From positions 1 through 64,000 of the forward strand of contig NZ_BBWZ01000017.1 of NCBI RefSeq assembly GCF_001015055.1: a DNA stretch of 64,000 bases, read 5' to 3'. The DNA comes from Aneurinibacillus tyrosinisolvens (lineage in GTDB: Bacteria > Bacillota > Bacilli > Aneurinibacillales > Aneurinibacillaceae). Below the pieces are notes generated by a model that saw only the letters and a list, made by a program, of their open reading frames with translations, was not told the DNA's origin and searched no databases. Shown here piece by piece: positions 44,510 through 53,437 of this stretch (positions within the stretch are counted from its first letter, which is position 1; every line of letters begins with the position of its first letter). The position numbers and the translations under genes were made by a program.

Positions 44510-45803
44510 ATGGATAGTAAAAGGTTGAAAATTATCACAAAGAGTAAACGAGTCAAGCAAAGTTCCAAAGAAATTGAGGATCGTTTTAACTCGCTTCTCG
44601 AAAATAATCCTGATTCTATTTGTTCGCTTGACTTACAAGGTAAATTTACAAGTGTAAATCCAGCCACTGAGAGGATTACTGGGTATTCAACTCAAGAAAT
44701 TCTTAACCATTCATTAAAATCATTTATTACTAAAGAAAATATTATGAAGGTGCTACGATATTTTAAGCGAACGGCACAAGGTGAATCACAAAATTATGAG
44801 GTTACCATCACTCATAAGGAAGGTCATCGGATTGAGCTGAGTGTTAAAAATGTTCCAATTATTGTTCGCAATAAAATTGTAGGTGTCTATATCATTGCAA
44901 AAGACATTACGCAACGAAAACAGATGGAGGAACAACTTCGTGAGAGTGAAAACAATTACCGTTTTATAGCAAAGAACATGTCAGATTTAATTATTGTTTT
45001 GGATGAGACAGGTGTTGTTCAGTACGCTTCTCCGTCACATAAGAGGGTCTTAGGATTCTCACCAACCGTTTATGAAGGTAGAATGGTATTTGATTTGGTT
45101 CATCCAGAGGACATTTCTTTCGTGCAAAATATATACAAGAAAATGATAATAACAAAATTGCCTCACCTCGTTGAGCTTCGATATAAACATAGCAATGGGG
45201 ATTGGATCGCTGTTGAGGCAAATGGGATGCCTGTAATTGGGGGAAATGGGGAAGTTATAAATGTTGTAGTTGTCGCCAGAGAAATTACAAAGCGACGCCA
45301 AGCAGAAGAAGCATTACAAGAAAGTGAAAAACAATTACGTACATTAATTAATGCTCTTCCTGATGGTGCATTTTTAAAGGATGGAGAGGGGCGATGGTTA
45401 GAAGCGAATCATGCTGGACTTCACCTTTTTCAATTAGGGAATGCTCCTTATAAGGGAAAAAGGGATACTGAATTAGCTATTTATAGTCAAGTTGCAGGAG
45501 AGGCATTTCTCAATTGTCAACGTAGCGACGAGGAAGCATGGAAAGCACAGAGAATGATACAGTTGGAAGAGGTTATTCCACAACCGGATGGGGTATCTAG
45601 AACTTTTGATGTCATTAAAGTACCTACTTTTTATCCTGATGGTAAACGGAAAGGAATTGTGGTCATTGGTCGAGATATTACTGAGCGTAAAAAGACGGAA
45701 GAAATCATACGCAAAACAGATAAGTTAGCTGTTATAGGTGAATTGGCAGCCGGCATTGCCCACGAAATTCGGAACCATTGTTGAGATTGTTTTACCGGCG
45801 TGA
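44510..45803 (+). pseudogene. Multi-PAS sensor histidine kinase with internally deleted catalytic domain
   Basis: The open part (44510-45784) encodes 424 residues with three PAS/PAC domains (about 25-145, 150-270 and 280-400) and the start of the H-box (GELAAGIAHEIRN). The frame then fails. Immediately after, in another frame, comes TIVEIVLPA with TGA at 45801-45803, which is the typical last strand of a HATPase domain. The ATP-binding domain between is missing, and the join shares GGAACC with both expected parents. It resembles sporulation kinases such as KinA or KinE. It can sense but cannot phosphorylate. Confidence 0.85.
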
Positions 45804-45836
45804 AATTAATATCCTTGTTCTAGAGAAAATCAAAAT

Positions 45837-45873
45837 AAAATCGCTATTCTATACAGAGATAGCGATTTTTTTT
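45837..45873. terminator. Terminator between kinase remnant and Spo0E-like gene
   Basis: AAAATCGCTATCT-type stem: AAAATCGCTAT pairs with ATAGCGATTTT with eight T following. It overlaps the end of the minus-strand Spo0E-like gene. Confidence 0.8.
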
Positions 45874-46026
45874 ATGCTTCATTGACTTTACAATTAAAAA
45901 ATCGAGTTCTTGACTAAGATGAAGGATCTCTGGATGTTGAAAATTGAAATGATGCTGTATTGCTTTATCCGCTAGAATTTTTTTTAGTTCATCTATGGTT
46001 AATCTTAACTCCACTTCTTCAATCAC
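45844..46026 (-). CDS. Spo0E-like aspartyl-phosphate phosphatase, second copy
   Basis: This 60-residue protein is a Spo0E-family phosphatase with SQELDFLI (about residues 38-45) after FNFQHPEILHL. Its core closely matches the protein encoded at 29.9 kb, with the same helix pair spelled slightly differently. I place the start at GTG 46026 after GGGGAGAGG; the upstream ATG at 46062 lacks a site. It lies between a dead sporulation-kinase-like gene and an IS remnant. Confidence 0.8.
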   Translation of the reverse strand: MIEEVELRLTIDELKKILADKAIQHHFNFQHPEILHLSQELDFLIVKSMKHKKNRYLCIE

Positions 46027-46088
46027 CCTAGACCTCTCCCCAATAAATAACAAGTTTTGCAAGCATATCTTACATTATCTAATGTTAA

Positions 46089-46709
46089 AGCTCTCCGAAC
46101 AATAATATTTTCTCGACAAATCGTGACATTTCTGAACATGCTTTAGTCCGTGAATTGGATACGCTTGTAGCTGATGGTGCTTATTACCGAGCAAGTACAG
46201 CGATACACGCAGAGAAAGTAAACGTAGCGTTCCATGTTTCAAAGATGACGGGGTCTTCCGTTCCGGATGACCGAATGGGCGTCGATACATTCGAAATGAA
46301 CGAAGAAACGCATCAAATTGTTCGTTGTCCAGCTGGACATGCCCCTTTATATTCAGAATACAAGCCAGAAAAAGAAGTGTATCGTGCTAAATTTGCAAAA
46401 CCAGACTGTGAAAACTGTCCTCTTTTACACCGTTGTCCTGTGGAAGAAAAAAAAGAAATGAATACGCTCCGCTTTACAGAAACAAAGCGTCAGGCTGATC
46501 GAATGCGTACCAAAATGGGAAGTGAACGGCATAAAGCACTCGCGAATTTTCGTGCAGGTGTAGAGGGAGTGCCTTCTGTTCTTCGACGTGTTTACCGGAT
46601 TGATGAATTACCAATCCGCGGTTTCGTGCGCTCAAAAATATGGATTCATTTCAAAGTCATGGCGTATAACATCAAAAGAGTAAACCAATATGCCCGCCGG
46701 GCATCGTAA
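46089..46709 (+). mobile_element. DDE transposase C-terminal fragment (IS1182-like)
   Basis: The open frame has no start codon of its own and is preceded in frame by TAA at 46086-46088. About 195 residues remain, carrying a DDE-type segment (LDTLVADGAYYR), a cysteine cluster (CENCPLLHRCP) and a basic C-terminal helix (MAYNIKRVNQYARR). This matches the end of IS1182-like transposases. The N-terminal half and the left end of the element are missing, and no terminal inverted repeats are seen, so it cannot move. Confidence 0.8.
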
Positions 46710-46867
46710 GATGCTCATATCTCGTCATATAGAACAAAAACTCAGGATGAATTTACCCACTACTTTATCTTAGACTACAAAAAAGCCATCCTTTTTGGGG
46801 TCTAATCTAAATATATGTTATTATTTAAACTGTAATATTATTCCTTTTTTTATGAGGAGTGGAAACA

Positions 46868-47206
46868 ATGCTGCTTATGAATGTTGGGATTAGTGTATTG
46901 ATTGGAATTATCTTTATTCTGTCTGGGCTGCTCTTAAAGTACAAACCGCCAAGAAGTATCAACGCGATTTATGGCTATCGAACTTTCCGTTCCATGAAAA
47001 ACACGAAGTTGTGGAGGGAAGGAAATAGATACAGTGCTGAAATTATGGTAAAGTATGGTTACTTTTTTATGATTATCGGAAGTTTATTTAGCGTTATTTT
47101 CAAACAAGCGTCTGTTACTTTGCTTTTTATTATGGGTCTAATGTTAGTGTTAATCATCTGTATGTTTGTAAGAGTAGAAAAAAGACTAAAGCAGTTGGAT
47201 AAATAA
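46868..47206 (+). CDS. SdpI/YhfL-like small membrane protein
   Basis: This 112-residue membrane protein has three hydrophobic segments (about 5-25, 58-80 and 82-102) and the SdpI-family motif YGYRT (about residues 34-38) with PPRSINA before it. SdpI gives immunity to the cannibalism toxin SdpC in B. subtilis; other family members have unknown roles. The start is ATG 46868 with GAGGAG upstream. No toxin gene is adjacent, so the immunity role is open. Confidence 0.75.
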   Translation: MLLMNVGISVLIGIIFILSGLLLKYKPPRSINAIYGYRTFRSMKNTKLWREGNRYSAEIMVKYGYFFMIIGSLFSVIFKQASVTLLFIMGLMLVLIICMFVRVEKRLKQLDK

Positions 47207-47341
47207 AAACGATTAAAAGAGGAGTAATCTTTCAGTGTTATATAGGATGTTGCTTAATTAACTAACGAGCAGCTTAGTAAAATAAAATGGTAAACTTTTA
47301 ATTAAAGCGCAATTTATTCAAGAACGAAAGGGAAAAAATAA

Positions 47342-47515
47342 ATGAAACTTTTTTGGAAGTACGCAAGGTGGTTTACAGGTTTTTGGATATTGTATGGAAT
47401 TGTAAAAGTTGTATATAATTTTACGAAAAATCAAGCCTTCGATTTCCAAACATTTGCTTTAGCACTCGGTATGGCAGTTATTTTTTTCAAGCGAAAAAAG
47501 AGTACAACAGTTTGA
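47342..47515 (+). CDS. Small membrane protein, 57 residues
   Basis: The ATG at 47342 opens a 57-residue frame ending at TGA 47515, with GAAAGGG some 10 bases upstream. It is hydrophobic (WFTGFWILYGIVKVVYNF and FALALGMAVIFF) with a basic C-terminus, the layout of a two-helix membrane peptide. It lies 135 bp after the SdpI-like gene and in the same direction. No family is recognised. Confidence 0.5.
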   Translation: MKLFWKYARWFTGFWILYGIVKVVYNFTKNQAFDFQTFALALGMAVIFFKRKKSTTV

Positions 47516-47597
47516 AATAAAACATGGATTTGTTTAATTTAGTTATGAAACCATGACAAAGAAAGGATGGGATTTTTAATTGGTTTTATTACAACCC

Positions 47598-47626
47598 TTG
47601 ACGGGGTATATAATAAATACTAGAAT
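47598..47626 (+). promoter_or_regulatory. Candidate promoter with ACCC...GGGT operator-like element
   Basis: TTGACG (47598-47603), a 17-bp spacer and TAGAAT (47621-47626) form a plausible sigma-A promoter. The -35 is embedded in ACCCTTGACGGGGTA, an inverted ACCC/GGGT pair of the kind bound by CsoR/FrmR-type repressors. No intact gene directly follows; the dab operon starts 330 bp further on. Confidence 0.4.
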
Positions 47627-47777
47627 ATAGGCAGAGAATCATTAAGTGAAATCCTTACGTATGCTCTATTCGTGAAATCTATTATGAATGGTGTTAAGAG
47701 ATTTGCGGAGTTTCGAATGCAATTCAATATAGAAAATTAGGTAGACTTTTCAAAAAACCAATTGGTTAGTTGACAGT

Positions 47778-47843
47778 AAACCGACAAGTTTCAGAGATTA
47801 ATGGTTATAAGACCATGAATTCTGGATTTGTCGGTTTTTTTTA
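47778..47843 (+). terminator. Long nested hairpin with T run upstream of dabB
   Basis: AAACCGACAA pairs with TTGTCGGTTT, CAGA with TCTG inside it, and ATGGT with ACCAT at the tip, followed by eight T. It can act as a terminator for an upstream transcript or as an attenuator in a dab leader. It is 115 bp before the dabB start. Confidence 0.65.
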
Positions 47844-47958
47844 TTTGAAAAAAAGGGCCTAAACAAGGAAAGGAGCGTTTTTAAAATGATACCAATGGTT
47901 ATTTCTGATTTTAGTATTTTTGTTGCTTTCATCTAATTCTTGCAAGGGAGGAAACCGG

Positions 47959-49476
47959 ATGATAGGCCTTAGCTTTATTTCATTCCCAATCGCATTTCTT
48001 ATCGTACTTGCAATTTCTTTGCTTAGCGCGATATTTCTGTTTTACCCTCGTGTTCCCGTAACTTTTGTTCGGATTCATATCGGCCTTATATCATTACCGC
48101 CAATAGTTGCCTTATTAGCTCTTGTTTTTGATCATAGAAATGTCTTTTTGGGTCCTTGGCAGTTTGATTCATTATCCTGGCTTATCGCATTGTTCGTTCT
48201 TACCATTAATTTATTTGTACAGCGTTACTCGGTTCATTACTTACTGGGCGATTGTTCGTACCGAACCTATTTTGCGCTTCTTACCTTCACTACGGTTGCG
48301 GATTCCGTTGCTTGGCTGAGTGACGATTTACGGTGGCTTTTGGCCTGTTGGGGAGCTACGCTTCTTGGACTCACGTGGCTCATCCGTTTGAAAAAAGAGT
48401 GGCATGTCGCCCGAAATGCAGCTTTTCTTTCCGGGCGACTGTTTTTAATGAGTTGGCTTATCTTGCTCGTCGCGATACTTTGGATGGCGCATGTTACAGG
48501 CCATTGGCAGGTGTCACTTATTCTAACCCCAACCAGTCTTGCAGAGTTTAGTTCATGGGAGAGGACATCTATCAATCTACTTCTTGTCGTAGCTGTCATA
48601 ATCCCAGCTGCTCAATGGCCGTTCCAACGCTGGTTGTTAGATTCGGTCGTGGCTCCCACACCAATTTCCGCTGTCATGCATGCGGGCATTGTGAATGCCG
48701 GAGGACTTCTGCTGACCCTTTTTGCTCCAATTTTTAACGACAGTGCGGCACAGATGGTTTTGCTCGTGTGGTGTAGCCTTTCAGTCCTGATTGGGACCGG
48801 AATCATGTTGGTTCAGGTGGACTATAAACGACAACTCGTAGGATCTACAATGGCACAAATGGGTTTCATGTTAATTCAGTGTGCATTAGGTGCATATTGG
48901 GCAGCGATTGCTCACGCCATATTACACGGAGTTTTCAAAGCAACTTTATTCTTACGAGCTGGTTCTGCAATCGAGCACAATAAACCCCTATCTCGCTATG
49001 CACCATATTCCCTTTTTTGGAACGTCATTGGCGTTGTATTAGGGCTTATCGTAGGTATAGTTGTTTGGCTTACGTCCCGCGGTCACGTGTATCAATTGGT
49101 AAGTGCCATATTCTTAGGTTGGTCTGTATCACTGGCATGGACAAAACTTGTGGCTCAAGGATATGGCCGCATTGGGCGTATTGCAGGGGCTTCCCTATTT
49201 GCAGGAGTTGCAGTCGTATTTTACATGACTCATAACGCCTTTTATCTACTGTTACAGGCAGCCGTACAAAAAGGATTGCAACCGCCCATACTATCGGGTA
49301 TTTTGCTTGTGTTTCTATTGTTCCTTGGAAGCTTTATAGGATCGTGGTTCGTTCGTCGGCAGTCATCAACGTCTTTTGCCATTCTTTATTTATGGCTTGT
49401 GCATCTGAGTGAACCTCAAAACGATTCTGTCGAGATCCATCCAACATATCTAATAAAATCCCTAACGAGGAGGTAA
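47959..49476 (+). CDS. dabB: Inorganic carbon transporter subunit DabB (NADH-dehydrogenase 5-like)
   Basis: This 505-residue membrane protein belongs to the proton-translocating NuoL/MrpA family and has about 13 hydrophobic segments. Core features are the PTPISAVMHAGIVNAGG segment (about residues 231-247) and HGVFKATLFL (about 316-325). In a Dab complex it couples proton flow to DabA. The start is ATG 47959 with AAGGGAGG upstream; the frame before it has no site. dabA starts 5 bp after the stop, which supports the assignment over a true complex I subunit. Confidence 0.9.
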   Translation: MIGLSFISFPIAFLIVLAISLLSAIFLFYPRVPVTFVRIHIGLISLPPIVALLALVFDHRNVFLGPWQFDSLSWLIALFVLTINLFVQRYSVHYLLGDCSYRTYFALLTFTTVADSVAWLSDDLRWLLACWGATLLGLTWLIRLKKEWHVARNAAFLSGRLFLMSWLILLVAILWMAHVTGHWQVSLILTPTSLAEFSSWERTSINLLLVVAVIIPAAQWPFQRWLLDSVVAPTPISAVMHAGIVNAGGLLLTLFAPIFNDSAAQMVLLVWCSLSVLIGTGIMLVQVDYKRQLVGSTMAQMGFMLIQCALGAYWAAIAHAILHGVFKATLFLRAGSAIEHNKPLSRYAPYSLFWNVIGVVLGLIVGIVVWLTSRGHVYQLVSAIFLGWSVSLAWTKLVAQGYGRIGRIAGASLFAGVAVVFYMTHNAFYLLLQAAVQKGLQPPILSGILLVFLLFLGSFIGSWFVRRQSSTSFAILYLWLVHLSEPQNDSVEIHPTYLIKSLTRR

Positions 49477-49481
49477 TAGAT

Positions 49482-52094
49482 GTGATTCCTACTGCCCAAC
49501 CAGTGCAGGTAAAAAAGAAATCTGATTTCCAAATTCGAGAAATTGAGCAGTATGTCAAATCCGCGAGTGAAGTTATCGCACCTCTTGGACCTATACAAAC
49601 ATTTGCGGCACGTCACCCGTGGATGAGATTGGAGCGGCATTCTTTTGAGCAAGTGGCACGACGATTCAAAGAGACGTGTGATGTAGATATGTATCCGAGC
49701 GATTTCGTATTCCATTCTGCGTGGAATCATGGCGAGATTCACATGTCGTTTCTTGAAATGGGTCTTCAAAAATGGCTTGATTCCCAGTCGTTAAACCTAC
49801 CGCGAAAAGTTGCCGAACAGTTCTGCCTGACTGCTTTACTAAATGCGCCATCTTCGAAACTTCTGACAACACCTGAGGTGAAACGGTTGGCAAAACGACT
49901 AAACTGGTTTAACCCTCAGATTACAAAACCAGATGTTGTACGAACCTACAGTCAGCGTTTGGAACAGGATGGGATTACAGAGGTAGCTTCCAATCTCAAT
50001 CGCCATTGTATCAAGTGGTGCAAATTATTCTTGGATGAATCTCAAGCGGTTTGGTCCATGCCCCAACGAGAAAAAGGATTCTATCAGGCGTGGAAGAGAT
50101 TTGTTCAGTTTGACCCAGCAATATCATCCGGCGTACGGAAACAACTGAAAGGACTACCAAGTGAGGCGGACCGGGCATTACAAGAAGTTTTGTTGAAACT
50201 TGAAATCCCTGAGTCGAATATACAAGGTTACCTGGAGGCCCATTTGCTTACCATGCCCGGGTGGGCGGGGATGATGCTTTGGCGTTCCCAACAAAACGAT
50301 CAAGAAAGCTCCCTGCTTTTGGAATATTTGGCTGTTCGAATTTGTATGGAGTGGGCCTTCCTCAAACGGTATCTTCCTTTGTCGAAGGAACGAACGAAGG
50401 AACCCTTACTTTTGGAATCATTGATTGCTGCCTGTGTACAATGGGGGGACCTGCCAATTCACGAATGGGCGAAGGTATCCGATTCCGAATTAAAAGCACG
50501 GTTGAACCTTGCTTATCGTTTCGATAAAACGGTACGGAATCGGCTTTGGCTGGAAGCTTGGGAACAAACCTACGAAGAAAATGTTAGGAAGAGGATCACA
50601 TCTGGAGCACACACAGAAACCAAACCTACGCCGCCTACATTAGCTCAATTTGTGTTTTGTATTGATACACGTTCTGAGTCCTTTCGCCGCCACCTTGAAC
50701 AGGCAGGTCCATTCGAAACCTTTGGAACAGCTGGCTTTTTCGGGCTTCCGATAGAAACCTGTACACTTGGGAACCAACACACCCATAACTCATTACCAGT
50801 GATGTTTAAGCCCAAACATAAAGTCAAAGAAATGTCACATGATAAGGAATATAACTCCTATCTTCAGAGACAACAGGCGGCTAATTCTCTTAGTTTTACG
50901 TTTGACGCAATGAAACACAACATGTTTACAAGTCTCGTACTGCCGGAGATTAGCGGACCTTGGCTTTGTTTACAGACCTTGGCACGCTGCTTTGTTCCAC
51001 GGGGCATAGGGATTTCCTTGCGCAGACTTCGGAACACATGGCTCCGTAAACCTTCAACAGAACTCACACTCAGTCAGATACACACTACGGGAACGGAGTT
51101 AACGATTGGTTTTTCCGAGAAAGAAAAAGTGTACTATGCACGGCAAGCTCTAAAAATGATGGGGCTTACCGAGCGTTTCGCTCCTTTGGTGGTTATTTGC
51201 GGTCACGGTAGCCACAGTACCAATAATCCTTATGCTTCATCTTTGGATTGTGGGGCATGTGGAGGGACGTCAAGTGGATTCAATGCCCGGGTACTTGCGA
51301 CCTTATGCAATCTGCCAAGTGTCAGGCAAGCACTTAAAACTGAGGGTATTGTGATTCCCGATGATACCCTATTTGCGGCTGCCGAACATATCACATCATT
51401 GGATACGTTACGTTGGCTGTATGTTCCCGCACTTTCTCCTGCAGCGCAAGAAGCTTTGAATCAAATTGAATCTACGATGCAAAGGGTGAGTGAGAAGGCA
51501 AATGCAGAACGACTTTCACGCTTACCAAATATTCGCACACAGCTCAGAAATCCAAATGCGGAGGCACAACGCTTTGCTGAGGATTGGAGTGAGATACGGC
51601 CAGAATGGGGGTTAGCGCGTAACGCCTCCTTTATCATTGGAAGTCGTACACTTACCCGAAATTGCAACTTGGATGGAAGAACGTTTCTCCAAACCTACGA
51701 CTGGAAAAAGGATAGGACCGGCACGTTGCTTTCCAACATCATTACAGGTCCGGTAACGGTTGCCCAATGGATTAATCTGCAATATTATGCATCTACCGTT
51801 GCCCCTCATTATTACGGAAGCGGGAATAAAGCGACTCAAACCGTAACCTCTGGGATTGGTGTTATGCAGGGGAACGCCAGTGACTTATTGACAGGACTTC
51901 CTTGGCAGTCTGTCGCACAATCGGATAATGAAATGTACCATGAACCATTGCGTTTGTTGGTGGTGATTCAAGCGCCAAGAAAGTACGTGGAACGGTTGTT
52001 GGAACAAGTGCCTGAATTTCGTCAAAAAGTCCAAAACGGATGGATTCGGCTTGCATGCATAGAACCAGAGGGAAACTGGGAAAGTTGGTCATGA
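49482..52094 (+). CDS. dabA: Inorganic carbon transporter subunit DabA (DUF2309/UPF0753)
   Basis: This 870-residue zinc protein is the DabA subunit of the DAB dissolved-inorganic-carbon pump and turns CO2 into bicarbonate with energy from the DabB proton channel. The zinc and catalytic ligands known from Halothiobacillus DabA are all present: Cys393 and Asp395 in FCIDTRSE, His575 in GHGSHS and Cys590 in LDCGACGG. The length fits Bacillus YbcC-type proteins. The start used is GTG 49482 with CGAGGAGG upstream. The subunit is expected on the inner face of the membrane. Confidence 0.93.
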   Translation: MIPTAQPVQVKKKSDFQIREIEQYVKSASEVIAPLGPIQTFAARHPWMRLERHSFEQVARRFKETCDVDMYPSDFVFHSAWNHGEIHMSFLEMGLQKWLDSQSLNLPRKVAEQFCLTALLNAPSSKLLTTPEVKRLAKRLNWFNPQITKPDVVRTYSQRLEQDGITEVASNLNRHCIKWCKLFLDESQAVWSMPQREKGFYQAWKRFVQFDPAISSGVRKQLKGLPSEADRALQEVLLKLEIPESNIQGYLEAHLLTMPGWAGMMLWRSQQNDQESSLLLEYLAVRICMEWAFLKRYLPLSKERTKEPLLLESLIAACVQWGDLPIHEWAKVSDSELKARLNLAYRFDKTVRNRLWLEAWEQTYEENVRKRITSGAHTETKPTPPTLAQFVFCIDTRSESFRRHLEQAGPFETFGTAGFFGLPIETCTLGNQHTHNSLPVMFKPKHKVKEMSHDKEYNSYLQRQQAANSLSFTFDAMKHNMFTSLVLPEISGPWLCLQTLARCFVPRGIGISLRRLRNTWLRKPSTELTLSQIHTTGTELTIGFSEKEKVYYARQALKMMGLTERFAPLVVICGHGSHSTNNPYASSLDCGACGGTSSGFNARVLATLCNLPSVRQALKTEGIVIPDDTLFAAAEHITSLDTLRWLYVPALSPAAQEALNQIESTMQRVSEKANAERLSRLPNIRTQLRNPNAEAQRFAEDWSEIRPEWGLARNASFIIGSRTLTRNCNLDGRTFLQTYDWKKDRTGTLLSNIITGPVTVAQWINLQYYASTVAPHYYGSGNKATQTVTSGIGVMQGNASDLLTGLPWQSVAQSDNEMYHEPLRLLVVIQAPRKYVERLLEQVPEFRQKVQNGWIRLACIEPEGNWESWS

Positions 52095-52189
52095 CATCTT
52101 TCCCACCAATCGACCGGGAGCAGGGATAGAAAGGATTGGTTTTTCCAATACTATACCAATGTGTTCCTTGATTAGGTCAATTCTATGAG

Positions 52190-52333
52190 AGAGGGATAAG
52201 AAAATAAGTATGAGTAAATCAAAAGAGGCTACAGAAGCTGAAATCAGTAAAGTATTAACAAAGAGGGATAAGAAAATAAGTATAAGAAAATCGAAAGGCG
52301 CTACAGAAGCTGAAATCAGTAAAGCGTTAACAC
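52190..52333 (+). repeat. 72-bp tandem duplication across the ybcI-type start
   Basis: The units 52190-52261 and 52262-52333 both begin AGAGGGATAAGAAAATAAGTAT and continue with the same coding sequence, with few differences. Each holds a ribosome-site-like segment, the start codon position and 17 codons. In copy 2 the start ATG has become ATA. Confidence 0.9.
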
Positions 52334-52647
52334 AATGGGAAAAAAATTACCTAGGCGTTGGAGCGGTAGCTGTAAAATCCGATATCTTACGAAACATGAT
52401 TATTGTTCAATTGGATCATGTCTTAACTCCCGCTGAATATTCCTTATGCAAAGATAAAGATGGAATGTTGTCTGTCAAAAGGAACCGTAATGGCTTGGTA
52501 GAATCGGGGATTGAACAATTAAAAGAAATCATCTTCAAGATTACAGGTGAAGAGGTCGCCAGTTTCCACACCGATATTAGTACAAATACGGGAGAACGAC
52601 TCATGGTTTTTAAATTTGCAAAGAATTTGGAAGCCCAATTTTCATAA
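52210..52647 (+). CDS. DUF2294 protein (YbcI-like) with duplicated N-terminus
   Basis: This 145-residue protein contains a DUF2294 domain at about residues 30-140 (KNYLGVGAVAVKSDILRNMIIV and VASFHTDISTNTGERLMVF). YbcI-type proteins are encoded with dabA in Bacillus, and this gene follows dabA by 115 bp. Residues 1-24 and 25-48 are near repeats because of a 72-bp DNA duplication. The ancestral start is probably the ATA in the second unit, so the first 24 residues are an added extension. The ribosome site before the present ATG is the purine-rich GAGAGGGATAAG. Confidence 0.85.
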   Translation: MSKSKEATEAEISKVLTKRDKKISIRKSKGATEAEISKALTQWEKNYLGVGAVAVKSDILRNMIIVQLDHVLTPAEYSLCKDKDGMLSVKRNRNGLVESGIEQLKEIIFKITGEEVASFHTDISTNTGERLMVFKFAKNLEAQFS

Positions 52648-52683
52648 ATTGATTCATATAATTTTATTATAGGGGTGAATAAA

Positions 52684-53190
52684 ATGATTAAGGAGCAAAT
52701 AAATAAAAGCTTATTTATTATAGGAATGGATAACACAATAGAACAGGTACAAAAAGCGTTCAATATCCATTCTGATGATATGTTAGTGTTACAAATTTAT
52801 GGTCCTGTTATCACAGAACCCTATAGCGATCTCATGCGAGATATCATCCTTTCGGTGTATGAGGAAAACGTTGAGGAAATTTATGTAGTCGGCACAAAAG
52901 GCAAACCAACAAATGCAGTTAATATGCAAGAAGTATTGGACAAAATTTATGAAAAAGAAGAATTACGAGAACAAAGAGAAGTATTAGATTATCTATTTAA
53001 AACTTGTATGCCTGAATTTCCTGAGACCTCTATGCGTGAATGGTTAGAGGGCAGCAAAACGATAATGGATGGTGTACAAACAAGTGTCCAGATTATTCGA
53101 AATCATTCACTTGTTCCATCCAATGTGAACGTTCGCGGAATCATCATGGACAAATCGAATGGGAATCTATCAGAACTAAAAGTTTCATAA
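52684..53190 (+). CDS. Beta-carbonic-anhydrase-like protein lacking zinc ligands (YbcF-like)
   Basis: This protein of about 168 residues has the Rossmann-like beta-carbonic anhydrase core (LVLQIYGPVIT...ILSVYEENVEEIYVVGTKG). The zinc motifs are lost: CxDxR is GMDNT (about residue 14-18 after the start) and HxxC is replaced by GTKGK. The start is ATG 52684 with TAGGGGTG upstream; TTG-type starts slightly earlier are possible. It is the fourth gene of the dab cluster. Enzyme activity is not expected; a structural or regulatory role in the Dab system is inference. Confidence 0.75.
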   Translation: MIKEQINKSLFIIGMDNTIEQVQKAFNIHSDDMLVLQIYGPVITEPYSDLMRDIILSVYEENVEEIYVVGTKGKPTNAVNMQEVLDKIYEKEELREQREVLDYLFKTCMPEFPETSMREWLEGSKTIMDGVQTSVQIIRNHSLVPSNVNVRGIIMDKSNGNLSELKVS

Positions 53191-53287
53191 GTAAATTGAT
53201 GAAATACGCCCACACACTCATGATTTTTTGATTTCTCAAACATAAGCGCATCTCCTTTTCTATTATATAGGAAAAGGGCGTTCTTAG

Positions 53288-53377
53288 ATGCTGGGACATG
53301 AAAAGGCATCAACCACTCAAATTTATGCCCAGTTGCGGGGGGAGCGACGCAGTGAACTTTATAAACGATATTTTTAA
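53288..53377 (+). pseudogene. Tyrosine recombinase/integrase C-terminal remnant
   Basis: A 29-residue frame reads LGHEKASTTQIYAQLRG..., then SELYKRYF and TAA. The LGH...TTQIYA pattern with a tyrosine is the end of XerC/XerD-type integrases (catalytic His and Tyr region). Everything upstream is missing. It marks a former mobile element in the accessory region. Confidence 0.7.
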
Positions 53378-53437
53378 GAGCCGACATGGCTCTTGTTTTA
53401 CTTATCCTTCATCGACCCGAAGGGCTTGTTGAGGACT

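Larger units (their letters stand above)
47516..47958. other. Intergenic region upstream of the dab operon
   Basis: These 443 bp hold a promoter-like pair at 47598-47626 and a long imperfect hairpin at 47778-47843. Between them are scraps of frames too short to call (one reads REICGVSNAIQYRKLGR), perhaps the residue of a lost gene. No complete gene is seen. Confidence 0.5.
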
